17,608 bases of DNA from Pseudomonadota bacterium (GCA_021780395.1 JAJXYU010000270.1:1-17608); one strand, 5' to 3'; counted from the stretch's first letter, positions 7,669 to 14,787 are shown. The notes: generated from the letters alone by a model not told the origin. A program made the numbers and translations.

Positions 7669-9699
7669 ATGACCGAAAAACGCTACGTCCGCGCCGCCTG
7701 CCCGCACGACTGTCCGGATACCTGCGCGATCCGTGTGACGGTGGAGGACGGCGTCGCGGTTCGCGTGCAGGGGGATCCGGATCACCCGCCGACCCACGGC
7801 GCGCTGTGCACCAAGGTCGCGAGGTACCCCGAGCGCACCTACCACCCGGAGCGGCTGCTCCATCCCTTGCGGCGGATCGGTCCGAAGGGCCGCGGGCGCT
7901 TCGAGCGCGTCGGCTGGGACGAGGCGCTCGAGGAGATCGCCGCTCGGCTCGCGATGCTCGCCGCGCGCGATCCCGAAGCGATACTCCCGTACAGCTACGC
8001 GGGGACGATGGGCCTCGTGCAGGGCGATTCGATGTCGGCGCGATTGTTCCACCGGCTCGGCGCGTCCCTGCTCGACCGGACGATCTGCGCGAGCGCCGGC
8101 GCCGCCGCGCTCGACGCGATCTACGGCAACCGCGTCGGGATGCACGTCGAGCGCTACGCCGAGAGCCGCGTGATCCTGATCTGGGGCAGCAACAGCATCG
8201 CCTCGAGCGTGCACTTCTGGCGCTTCGCGCAGCAGGCGAAGCGGGCCGGCGCGAAGCTGATCTGCATCGATCCGCGTCGCACCGAGACTGCGGACAAGTG
8301 CGACCAGCACGTCGCGCTGCTGCCGGGCACCGACGGCGCGCTCGCGCTCGGCCTGATTCGCGAGATCGACGCGCAGGGCTGGATCGATCGGGATTACGTC
8401 GACGCGCATACCGACGGCTGGCCGGCGCTGCGCGAGGTCGCGCGCGCGTGGACGCCCGAGCGCACGGCCGCGGTGTGCGGGATCGGCGCAGAGGCAGTGC
8501 GTGGCCTCGCCCGGGATTACGCGACGACCCGGCCGGCGGCGATTCGGCTGAATTACGGGATGCAGCGCACCCACGGCGGCGGGAGTGCGGTTCGCCTGAT
8601 CGCCGCCCTGCCCTGCCTGATCGGCGCGTGGCGGCACCCCGCGGGCGGGATGCTGCTGTCGACTTCGGGTCTCGCACCGGTCGACTCGCACCGCCTGCAG
8701 CGGCCCGATCTGATTCCGGGCCGCCGGCCGCGGACGGTGAACATGAGCACGATCGGCGACGCGCTGCTCGCGGAGGCGTCGGCGGACTTCGGGCCGCGGA
8801 TCGACGCACTCGTCGTGTACAACAGCAATCCGGTCGCGGTCGCGCCGGAATCGGCGAAGGTCGTTCGCGGCTTCGCCCGCGAGGACCTGTTCACGGTCGT
8901 GCTCGAGCATTTTCAGACCGATACCGCCGATTACGCCGACTTCGTGCTCCCGGCGACGACGCAACTCGAGCATTTCGACGTGCACAAGAGTTACGGCCAC
9001 ACCTACGTGCTGGTGAACGAGCCGGCGATCGCGCCGCTCGGCGAGGCGCGGCCGAACACCGCGGTGTTCCGGGAGCTCGCCGCGCGGTTCGGCTTCACCG
9101 ACCCGTGCTTCCTCGACGACGACGTGACGATCGGGGCGCAGGCGTTCGGTGACGCGATCGACTTCGAGCGCCTGCGGCGGGAGGGCTGGATCCGCTTGCC
9201 GGTCGCCGATGCGCCGTTCGCCGCCGGCGGATTCCCGACCGCGACCGGGCGTGCGCAGTTCGCGCCGCCGTCGCTTGGGCCGGCCGATTTCGTGCCACCG
9301 TACGAGTCGGCGCTTTCGGCGCCAGCGCTCGCGACCCGCTATCCGCTCGCGATGATCTCGCCGCCGGCACGCCACTTCCTGAACTCCACCTTCGTCAATG
9401 TGCGCAGTCTGCGCAGCATCGAGGGCGAGCCGCTGCTCGAGATGCATCCGCTCGACGCGAACGAGCGGGCACTCCGGGATGGGCAGATCGTCCGTGCGTT
9501 CAACGACCGCGGCGTGTATCGATGCCGGTTGCGGGTGAGCGACCGCGCGCGACCGGGCGTCGTGGTCGGTCTCGGGGTCTGGTGGCGCAAGTTCGGCATC
9601 GCGGGCACGAACACGAACGAGCTCACCCACCAGCGACTGACCGACCTCGGTCGCGCGCCGACGTTCTACGATTGCCTCGTCGAGGTCGACGCGGCCTGA
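7669..9699 (+). CDS. Molybdopterin (bis-MGD) oxidoreductase with N-terminal [4Fe-4S] cluster
   Basis: This 676-residue member of the DMSO reductase/formate dehydrogenase superfamily has an N-terminal cluster motif with cysteines 11, 15, 19 and 47 (ACPHDCPDTC, then ALCTKV). Molybdopterin-binding regions follow, including IWGSNSIASSVHFW, ICIDPRRTETADKCDQ and ALVVYNSNPVAVAP, with a C-terminal dinucleotide-binding domain at about 550-676. Cys140 in RTICASAGAAALDAIYGN aligns by eye, with matching spacing to the following GN, with the Sec140 molybdenum ligand of E. coli FdhF. Cys140 is therefore the likely metal ligand. There is no Tat signal, so it is probably cytoplasmic, and no partner electron-transfer subunit is adjacent. 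I chose the ATG at 7669; another in-frame ATG at 7633 would add 12 residues. Substrate unknown. It converges on the nucleosidase gene with a 22-bp gap. Confidence 0.9.
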   Translation: MTEKRYVRAACPHDCPDTCAIRVTVEDGVAVRVQGDPDHPPTHGALCTKVARYPERTYHPERLLHPLRRIGPKGRGRFERVGWDEALEEIAARLAMLAARDPEAILPYSYAGTMGLVQGDSMSARLFHRLGASLLDRTICASAGAAALDAIYGNRVGMHVERYAESRVILIWGSNSIASSVHFWRFAQQAKRAGAKLICIDPRRTETADKCDQHVALLPGTDGALALGLIREIDAQGWIDRDYVDAHTDGWPALREVARAWTPERTAAVCGIGAEAVRGLARDYATTRPAAIRLNYGMQRTHGGGSAVRLIAALPCLIGAWRHPAGGMLLSTSGLAPVDSHRLQRPDLIPGRRPRTVNMSTIGDALLAEASADFGPRIDALVVYNSNPVAVAPESAKVVRGFAREDLFTVVLEHFQTDTADYADFVLPATTQLEHFDVHKSYGHTYVLVNEPAIAPLGEARPNTAVFRELAARFGFTDPCFLDDDVTIGAQAFGDAIDFERLRREGWIRLPVADAPFAAGGFPTATGRAQFAPPSLGPADFVPPYESALSAPALATRYPLAMISPPARHFLNSTFVNVRSLRSIEGEPLLEMHPLDANERALRDGQIVRAFNDRGVYRCRLRVSDRARPGVVVGLGVWWRKFGIAGTNTNELTHQRLTDLGRAPTFYDCLVEVDAA

Positions 9700-9721
9700 G
9701 GCGCCGCGGTCCCCGGGGCCG

Positions 9722-10318
9722 TCAGTCGTTGCGCGCGGCGACTTCCCGGTACAGCCGCAGGAACTCGAGCGCGGACTTGTGGACGTTGTCCTTCCAGTGC
9801 TGCGCGGCCGCCTCGTCCGCGCCGTCGGTCACGTACTTCACGCAAGCGAACGCTGCGCGCTCGTGCCAGCAGACCTTCGCGAGCGCGTACGCCTCCATGT
9901 CGACGACGTCGCAGGCGATCCCGACGTCGCCGGTCGCGAACGAGTCGCCGCTGCCACAGGTGGCCGGCGGGAGCGACGTGAAGTAATGCGGGAATTCCAG
10001 GCATGCGGGCGTGGGATCGAACGGCGTCGTGCCGAGCGCAAAGCCGAGTCCGCTCGCGTCCATGTCCCGCTGCACGAAGCGGTGACAGCCGAAGAAGCGA
10101 TGCGGATCGTGGGTGCGGCTCCCCGCCGAGCCGAAGTTCACGACGAGCGGCGGCGGCTCCCCCGCGCTCGCATAGCGCAGGAGTTCGCGCGTGAGCGCGC
10201 GCGTCGCATTGATCTTGCCGACGCCGCAGTACAGGAGCGGAACGCCCGCGGCCTCGAAGGCGCCGTCCGACTCCTCCGGGAGCGCGAACACGGCGAGAGT
10301 GCGCGGTAGCGACGCCAC
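9722..10318 (-). CDS. Nucleosidase of the MTA/SAH nucleosidase-like (PNP/UDP) family
   Basis: The product of about 198 residues resembles 5'-methylthioadenosine/S-adenosylhomocysteine nucleosidase, which hydrolyses the glycosidic bond and releases adenine. Matching elements are FALPEES (Glu15/16, cf. Glu12 of E. coli MtnN), GVGKINA (32-38), NFGSAGS (61-67), GSGDSFATG (122-130), DVVDMEAYALAKVC with Glu142 (cf. Glu174) and KYVTDGADE with Asp165 (cf. Asp197). It is shorter than MtnN (about 230). The frame stays open upstream into apt, so the start is uncertain. I chose the GTG at 10318, just before TLAVFALPEE and 23 bp after the apt stop; there is no strong ribosome site. Being last after apt makes adenine release and salvage a coherent pair. 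The exact nucleoside substrate is not determined. Confidence 0.85.
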   Translation of the reverse strand: MASLPRTLAVFALPEESDGAFEAAGVPLLYCGVGKINATRALTRELLRYASAGEPPPLVVNFGSAGSRTHDPHRFFGCHRFVQRDMDASGLGFALGTTPFDPTPACLEFPHYFTSLPPATCGSGDSFATGDVGIACDVVDMEAYALAKVCWHERAAFACVKYVTDGADEAAAQHWKDNVHKSALEFLRLYREVAARND

Positions 10319-10341
10319 GACCGAACGGCCCAGGGCGGCTC

Positions 10342-10842
10342 TCAGTAGGTGATCGCGGCGCGTGGCCGAAGCGAGCCCCACGCGAAGCCGTCGGCGAGGC
10401 GCAGGTCGATCAGCACCGCGAGCGCCTCGACCTCGTACCCGCCTCGCGCGCACAGGTCTGCCGCCGCCTTCAGCGTGCCGCCGGTCGCGAGCACGTCGTC
10501 GACGAGCAGCACGCGGCCGCGACCGGGCTGCATCTCGAGCACGCCGGTGCCGTACTCCAGCGAGTACGCCGCATCGACGACCGGCGGCGGGAGCTTGCCT
10601 TGCTTGCGCACGAGCACGAAGCCCTTGCGCCGGCGGGCGGCGAGCGCGGCGCCGAGCACGAAACCGCGCGACTCGATCCCGGCGAGCAGGTCGATCCGCC
10701 CCCACTCCGACGCGTCGAGCAGCGCGTCGAGCGCATCGACCGTGGCCTCGAACCGTTCGCGCAGCAAGCGCGAGATGTCCCGAAACACGATGCCGGGGCG
10801 CGGGAAATCCGGCGCATCGACGATGTAACTCTTCAGATCCAC
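10342..10842 (-). CDS. apt: Adenine phosphoribosyltransferase
   Basis: This cytoplasmic salvage enzyme converts adenine and PRPP to AMP and diphosphate. The 166-residue reading is slightly short for the family (about 170-185). It has the N-terminal PDFPRPGIVFRDIS (11-24), GIESRGFVLG (55-64), the flexible-loop region RKQGKLP plus YSLEYG (79-98), and the PRPP-binding loop VLLVDDVLATGGT (111-123). The start at 10842 is GTG; no in-frame ATG precedes the conserved region, and the Shine-Dalgarno signal is poor, so translational coupling to nadB (20-bp gap) is plausible. It lies between nadB and the nucleosidase gene on one strand, suggesting one transcript that makes NAD precursors and recycles adenine. 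Confidence 0.95.
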   Translation of the reverse strand: MDLKSYIVDAPDFPRPGIVFRDISRLLRERFEATVDALDALLDASEWGRIDLLAGIESRGFVLGAALAARRRKGFVLVRKQGKLPPPVVDAAYSLEYGTGVLEMQPGRGRVLLVDDVLATGGTLKAAADLCARGGYEVEALAVLIDLRLADGFAWGSLRPRAAITY

Positions 10843-10862
10843 GGGGTCACCGGTCGGTCAGG

Positions 10863-12374
10863 TCAATGAGCGCGCATTATACCGACCGCGCCGGCCCCGT
10901 CGCGCCGCCGGTCGCGGTTCGGGTAGTCCGCGCGCCAGTGTGCGCCACGGCTCTCGTGGCGTGCGCGCGCCGCGTGGATCATCGATCGGGCGAGCGCGAT
11001 GCGCAGCGCGAGCGGGCGCTGCGCCGGCGCGAGTGTCGATTCGAGCTGCTGGAGCTGGGCGAGCGCGTCCGCGAGGCTCCCGTCGCGGCGCACCGGACCC
11101 ATCGCGGACCAGAGGAGTTCGCGCAGCTGCCGCCACTCCGGCCGGCTCGCATCGAACGGCGCCGGCACCCCGGGCCGCATCGCGACCCGTCGGCTGCGGT
11201 GCCCGGCGTGCGCGAGCGCGCGGCCCGCGGCGCTGCCCACGACGACCGCTTCGAGGAGCGAGTTGCTCGCGAGACGGTTCGCGCCATGCAGGCCGGTGTG
11301 CGCGACCTCGCCGACGGCCCACAGGCCCGGCAGGCTCGTGTGGCCGGCCTCGTCGATCGCGATGCCGCCCATGTGATAATGCGCGGCGCAGGTCACCGGG
11401 ATCGGCGTGCGCGCGGGATCGATCGCGTGCGCGACGCACGCGGCCCGGGCGCCGGGGAACTCGGCGCCGGCGGCGGACCGAAAGATCTCGGTCGCATCGA
11501 GGGCGACTTCGAATCCCGCGCTGTGTTCGCTCCAGACGGCGCGTGCGACCACGTCGCGTGGCGCGAGATCGCCGCGTGGGTCGATCGCGGCCATGAACGG
11601 GCGCCCGTCGGCGACCAGTCGCGCGCCGGCGCCACGCAAGGCCTCGGTGAGGAGCGGCAGCGGGTCGCTGTCGCAACGCAATGCGGTCGGGTGGAACTGC
11701 ACGAACTCGAGTCCGGCGACCGCGGCACCGTGCGCGAGTGCGATCGCGAGCCCGTGTCCGGTCGCGTGCGATGGATTCGTGGTCGCCGCGAACAGTTGCC
11801 CGATCCCGCCGGTGGCGAGCACGGTCTCGGTCGCGTGGATCACGACCGCGCTGCCGTCGGCACGCAGCGCGAGCGCGCCGGCGACGCCGTCCGGTCCGGT
11901 GAGCAGGTCGACGACTTCGAGGTCGCGCCGGATCGTCACGTGCGCGCTCTCTCGCGCCCGCGACCAGAGCGCCTGCTGGATCGCCGCGCCGGTGCGATCG
12001 CCGTCCGCGTGCAGGATCCGCGGGATCGAATGCCCCGCTTCGAGATGCAGGTGCGGCTCGCCGGCCGCGCCGTCGAAGTGCAGCCCGCTCTCGCGCAGGA
12101 AGTCGATCGCGCCGCCGGCGGCCGAGACGATCGTCGTGATCGCCGCCTCGCTCGCCGAATGATCCGCCGCCCTCAGGGTGTCGGCCGCATGCAGCGCGAT
12201 GGAGTCGCCGCGGCCGATCGGGGCGGCGATCCCGCCTTTCGCGAGCGAGGTCGCGGTCGCGGTGGGTCCCTCGGGCGCGAGCAGCAGCACGCGCCGCGGC
12301 GCTGCGTGCAGCGCGACGCTCAAGCCCGCGGCGCCGGCGCCGACGACCAGGATGTCGGCTTCCCAGGATTCCAT
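10863..12374 (-). CDS. nadB: L-aspartate oxidase NadB
   Basis: This FAD enzyme oxidises L-aspartate to iminoaspartate, the first step of de novo NAD synthesis; it can pass electrons to oxygen or to fumarate, so it works with or without air. The 503-residue product has the FAD dinucleotide-binding motif VVGAGAAGLS (10-19), AGHSIPRILHADGDRTGAAI (113-132), LATGGIGQLF, LEFVQFHPTAL and HYHMGGIAIDEAG. The GEVAHTGLHGANRLASNSLL block near 345-375 separates NadB from succinate dehydrogenase flavoproteins. It is somewhat shorter than E. coli NadB (540). The ATG at 12374 lies 6 bp after the nadA stop, consistent with translational coupling and channelling of the unstable iminoaspartate to NadA. The ribosome site is weak. 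Confidence 0.97.
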   Translation of the reverse strand: MESWEADILVVGAGAAGLSVALHAAPRRVLLLAPEGPTATATSLAKGGIAAPIGRGDSIALHAADTLRAADHSASEAAITTIVSAAGGAIDFLRESGLHFDGAAGEPHLHLEAGHSIPRILHADGDRTGAAIQQALWSRARESAHVTIRRDLEVVDLLTGPDGVAGALALRADGSAVVIHATETVLATGGIGQLFAATTNPSHATGHGLAIALAHGAAVAGLEFVQFHPTALRCDSDPLPLLTEALRGAGARLVADGRPFMAAIDPRGDLAPRDVVARAVWSEHSAGFEVALDATEIFRSAAGAEFPGARAACVAHAIDPARTPIPVTCAAHYHMGGIAIDEAGHTSLPGLWAVGEVAHTGLHGANRLASNSLLEAVVVGSAAGRALAHAGHRSRRVAMRPGVPAPFDASRPEWRQLRELLWSAMGPVRRDGSLADALAQLQQLESTLAPAQRPLALRIALARSMIHAARARHESRGAHWRADYPNRDRRRDGAGAVGIMRAH

Positions 12375-12380
12375 CGGGAC

Positions 12381-13391
12381 TTACAGCGCGAGCATGCGTT
12401 CGATCGGCCGGCGCGCGCGCGCCGCGATCGCCGGATCGATCTCGATCGTCGCGCCCGGTCGCGTGAGCACCCGCTCGACGTTGTCCAGGTTGATCGCCTT
12501 CATGAAGCCGCACAGGTTGCAGGGCTTCAGGAACTCGATCCGTGGATGGCGCAGCATCACGTTGTCGGCCATCGAGCACTCCGTCAGCAGCAGCACGCGC
12601 CGCGGGCGCCGCGTCTCGATGTAGTCGTCCATCGCGCCGGTCGATCCGACGAAATCCGCTCGCTCCTGCACGTCGCGCGGACATTCCGGGTGCGCGAGCA
12701 CGACCGCGCCGGTCTGCCGCCGATACGCCTCGATGTCGGTGCCGGCGTACTTCACGTGCACTTCGCACTGGCCGCCGGAGGTCGTGACCTCGAGGCCGGT
12801 CATGCGGGCGACGTAGTCGGCCAGGTGCCGATCGGGAACCATGATCAGGTGCGGTCGGCCGAGCGAGCGCGCAACCGCGACCGCGTTCGCCGACGTGCAG
12901 CAGATGTCGGCCTCGGCCTTCACCGCCGCCGAGGTATTCACGTAGGCGACTACGGGGGAATCCGGATGACGTTGACGCAGCCCGCGAATATCCTCGGGCG
13001 AGACCGACGCCGCGAGCGAGCATCCGGCGCCGAAATCCGGCAGCAGCACGGTCTTCTGCGGGCACAGTAGCTTCACGGATTCGGCCATGAAATGCACGCC
13101 GCAGACGACGATCACCGGCGCCGGGGATCGCGCCGCGTAACGCGCCATCGTGAGCGAATCCCCGACGAAATCGGCGATTCCGGCGGTGATCAGCGGGATC
13201 TGGTAGTTGTGCGCGACGATCACCGCGCCGTGCGCGGCCTTCAGCGCGGCGATGCGCTCGAGCTGCGGCAGCGCGATTTCGATTTCCGGCCGCGGGACGA
13301 CGCGCGCGAGGCGCTCGACCAGCGCGGCGCGTGCCGCGAACGCGCCGTCGTCGGACCCGGGCGCCGGAGAGGACTTCGGGATCGATGACAT
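12381..13391 (-). CDS. nadA: Quinolinate synthase NadA
   Basis: NadA condenses iminoaspartate with dihydroxyacetone phosphate to quinolinate using an oxygen-sensitive [4Fe-4S] cluster. The 336-residue reading shows VAHNYQIPLI (59-68), CGVHFMAESVKLLCP (97-111), AGCSLA with Cys124, YVNTSAAVKAEAD (150-162), GGQCEVH with Cys209, and FLKPCNLCGFMK with Cys291/294. Cys124, Cys209 and one of the last two match the three cluster cysteines of E. coli NadA (113, 200, 297). It is first in nadA-nadB-apt-nucleosidase. The ATG at 13391 has no Shine-Dalgarno sequence. A perfect FNR-type palindrome is centred 41.5 bp upstream of its A, suggesting anaerobic activation of a leaderless transcript (inference). 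Another ATG at 13410 is in a different frame. Confidence 0.97.
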   Translation of the reverse strand: MSSIPKSSPAPGSDDGAFAARAALVERLARVVPRPEIEIALPQLERIAALKAAHGAVIVAHNYQIPLITAGIADFVGDSLTMARYAARSPAPVIVVCGVHFMAESVKLLCPQKTVLLPDFGAGCSLAASVSPEDIRGLRQRHPDSPVVAYVNTSAAVKAEADICCTSANAVAVARSLGRPHLIMVPDRHLADYVARMTGLEVTTSGGQCEVHVKYAGTDIEAYRRQTGAVVLAHPECPRDVQERADFVGSTGAMDDYIETRRPRRVLLLTECSMADNVMLRHPRIEFLKPCNLCGFMKAINLDNVERVLTRPGATIEIDPAIAARARRPIERMLAL

Positions 13392-13397
13392 CGCGAG

Positions 13398-13403
13398 AGG
13401 GTA
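13398..13403 (-). promoter_or_regulatory. Candidate -10 element of nadA
   Basis: On the minus strand TACCCT matches the three most conserved positions of TATAAT. It occupies -12 to -7 if transcription starts at the A of the nadA ATG (13391). With the FNR palindrome centred at -41.5, this is the geometry of a class II FNR-activated promoter, which tolerates a poor -35. The hexamer alone is weak; the combined spacing is what makes it worth recording. Confidence 0.35.
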
Positions 13404-13423
13404 CGGTCATGCTCGGCTGCGCG

Positions 13424-13441
13424 ATCTGATCCGGATCAGAT
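13424..13441. promoter_or_regulatory. FNR/ANR-type box between nadA and fnr
   Basis: ATCTGATCCGGATCAGAT is a perfect 18-bp palindrome containing the core TGAT-N4-ATCA of the FNR consensus TTGAT-N4-ATCAA (outer T replaced by C in each half). It lies in the 122-bp gap between divergent nadA and an FNR-type regulator gene whose recognition helix has the E-x-x-S-R pattern that reads this site. Its centre is 41.5 bp from the A of the nadA ATG and about 21 bp from the start expected for fnr from the adjacent TACAAT. This suggests activation leftward and repression rightward; function is inferred from sequence and position. Confidence 0.75.
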
Positions 13442-13447
13442 TACAAT
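13442..13447 (+). promoter_or_regulatory. fnr: Candidate -10 element of fnr
   Basis: TACAAT differs from the TATAAT consensus at one base and directly abuts the right edge of the FNR palindrome, 66 bp before the fnr ATG. No good -35 is visible upstream. A regulator bound to the palindrome would cover the space between -35 and -10 and should block RNA polymerase, fitting negative autoregulation. Inferred. Confidence 0.45.
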
Positions 13448-13513
13448 GCAGGCCGAGCCGTCGAGGCATCGAGTCCGGCACGGCAACGACGCGGGCGGGA
13501 CGAGGACGAGCGG

Positions 13514-14266
13514 ATGATGCGCGAGACCAGACGGGGCGATTGCGAGTGGTGCGGCTTGCGCCGCGTGTGTTTTCCGGGGCGCCTGACCGCCGAATCGCCG
13601 GTCGGGGCGGCGTTGCTCAGCATCCGCTGCGTGCGCATCGCGCGGGGCCACGCGCTGTACCGCGCGGGCGAGCGCATCGAGGCGTTCCACATGCTGCGCA
13701 GCGGTTGCATCAAGGAGACGGACGGTTCGGACGGTCGCGAATCCATCGTGAATTTCTGCCTGCCGGGGGAACTGCTGACGGTGCAGAACGCGGCGAGTGC
13801 GAAGAGCCAGCTCTCCAGCATCGCGGTCGAGACGTCGTTCGTCTGCGCGGTGCCGTGGCGCGTGTTCTATCGAGTCTGCGCGCAGTTCCCGAATGCGACC
13901 GGTGAGTTCATCAAACTGATCGCGCGCAGCGGTAACGGCACGCGCGAATTGCTGACCCTGGTCCGGGGGCGCGGTGCGCTCGAGCGAGTCGCCGGCTTCC
14001 TGTCGAATCTGTGTATGCGGATGCAGTCGCGGGGGTTCCCGGCGCGCGAATTCCGCCTCGGGATGAGCCGCGAGGACATCGCGCGCTACCTCGGGCTGCG
14101 CAGCGAGACCGTGAGCCGCTGCTTCTCCGAGCTGGCACGCCGCGGCGTGCTGCGGGTGCGCGCGAAGCGCATCCAGATCCTCTCGATCCAGGAGATGCGG
14201 CGATTGTCGTTCGCGGACGTGTTCGGCGCGCTCGAGGCGCCGCTGTCGGAGCGCGAGGCCGTCTGA
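13514..14266 (+). CDS. fnr: FNR/ANR-type oxygen-sensing transcription regulator (Crp/Fnr family)
   Basis: The 250-residue cytoplasmic regulator keeps all four FNR cluster cysteines. The N-terminal Cys10-x2-Cys13-x5-Cys19 has the same spacing as Cys20/23/29 of E. coli FNR, and Cys111 in SFVCAVPW matches Cys122. It should therefore bind a [4Fe-4S] cluster, dimerise without oxygen and fall apart in air. The cAMP-like beta-barrel domain spans about 35-130, a long dimer helix about 130-170, and the helix-turn-helix about 180-215. The recognition helix LGLRSETVSRCFSEL has Glu198, Ser201 and Arg202, which read TTGAT half-sites. AGGA lies 7 nt before the ATG at 13514 (a second ATG follows at once). 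A matching box lies upstream, and a long hairpin follows the stop. Confidence 0.94.
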   Translation: MMRETRRGDCEWCGLRRVCFPGRLTAESPVGAALLSIRCVRIARGHALYRAGERIEAFHMLRSGCIKETDGSDGRESIVNFCLPGELLTVQNAASAKSQLSSIAVETSFVCAVPWRVFYRVCAQFPNATGEFIKLIARSGNGTRELLTLVRGRGALERVAGFLSNLCMRMQSRGFPAREFRLGMSREDIARYLGLRSETVSRCFSELARRGVLRVRAKRIQILSIQEMRRLSFADVFGALEAPLSEREAV

Positions 14267-14272
14267 AAGGAA

Positions 14273-14304
14273 GCGGACCGGACCTGCGTCGGGGTCCGGT
14301 CCGC
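14273..14304. terminator. Bidirectional stem-loop between fnr and the HiPIP gene
   Basis: A perfect 12-bp inverted repeat (GCGGACCGGACC and GGTCCGGTCCGC) encloses an 8-nt loop at 14285-14292. It starts 7 bp after the fnr stop and lies 55 bp beyond the stop of the HiPIP gene, which converges from the other side. No T-run follows on the plus strand (ATCGCC). Its place between convergent genes fits a bidirectional terminator or an mRNA 3'-end stabiliser. Confidence 0.7.
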
Positions 14305-14359
14305 ATCGCCTGGAAGGCGAGACGACGCGATCGTCGGCGACCGCGTCAACGTTCCATCG

Positions 14360-14692
14360 TTACGGCTTCTGCGCCCAGGCCGAGCACCAGCCGGTATCCG
14401 GCACGGTGTGCCCCGCGAAGATATTGCAGCCGCCGCGCGCCTGGCCCGGCTTGCCGAGGTATTGCGCACAGGTGCCGCAGCGCTGGCTCGGCTTGTGCGT
14501 CGGATACTTCTTGTCGTCGACCTTCGCGGTGTTCGTCACGAACCCGAGCGCGACCGCAGTCGGATCGGTCGGGCTGAGCGGTGTCAGGCCCGCGGCCTTC
14601 GCCTCGTTCGCGATCAGGCCGAACGCGGGAATGCAGGCGCCGGCGATCAGACCGCCCTTCAGGAGCGTGCGGCGAGAGATCTTGTCTTGCAT
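14360..14692 (-). CDS. High-potential iron-sulfur protein (HiPIP), Tat-exported
   Basis: HiPIPs are small periplasmic [4Fe-4S] electron carriers that move single electrons, typically from cytochrome bc1 complexes to terminal oxidases or reaction centres. The 110-residue precursor has a twin-arginine signal (ISRRTLLKGG, 5-14), a hydrophobic stretch, and a likely cleavage site after the AKA near residue 33, leaving about 77 mature residues. The HiPIP cluster ligands are Cys72 and Cys75 (QRCGTCAQY), Cys89 (ARGGCNIFAG) and Cys103 (GWCSAW), the diagnostic C-x2-C-x13-C-x13-C arrangement. The ATG at 14692 follows GAGGA with good spacing. It lies 96 bp downstream of a GlxA-like regulator gene on the same strand. 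Confidence 0.95.
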   Translation of the reverse strand: MQDKISRRTLLKGGLIAGACIPAFGLIANEAKAAGLTPLSPTDPTAVALGFVTNTAKVDDKKYPTHKPSQRCGTCAQYLGKPGQARGGCNIFAGHTVPDTGWCSAWAQKP

Positions 14693-14728
14693 CGTGGATG
14701 TCCTCACAGGTTGATACCCGAACCGATT

Positions 14729-14747
14729 GTCGCGCGATTGGCGCGAC
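14729..14747. repeat. Inverted repeat upstream of the HiPIP gene
   Basis: GTCGCGC and GCGCGAC form a perfect 7-bp inverted repeat around a 5-bp spacer (GATTG). It lies in the 95-bp gap between the regulator stop and the HiPIP start, about 37-55 bp upstream of the HiPIP ATG. It could be an operator or a weak hairpin. Such GC repeats occur by chance in this base composition, so confidence in function is low. Confidence 0.35.
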
Positions 14748-14787
14748 CCGTGTCTTAAAGAACCGTTAATCTGCGCGAAGTTCCCGC

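Noticed and set aside
9708..9720. GGTCCCCGGGGCC near-palindrome between the convergent molybdoenzyme and nucleosidase genes as a terminator
   Set aside because: It has no loop, only a short usable stem and no T-run, so it is not distinguishable from chance at this GC content.
10319..10705. N-terminal extension of the nucleosidase frame to 327 residues
   Set aside because: The extra part lies within apt in another frame and is low-complexity Arg/Ala sequence. The conserved protein begins at about 10318.
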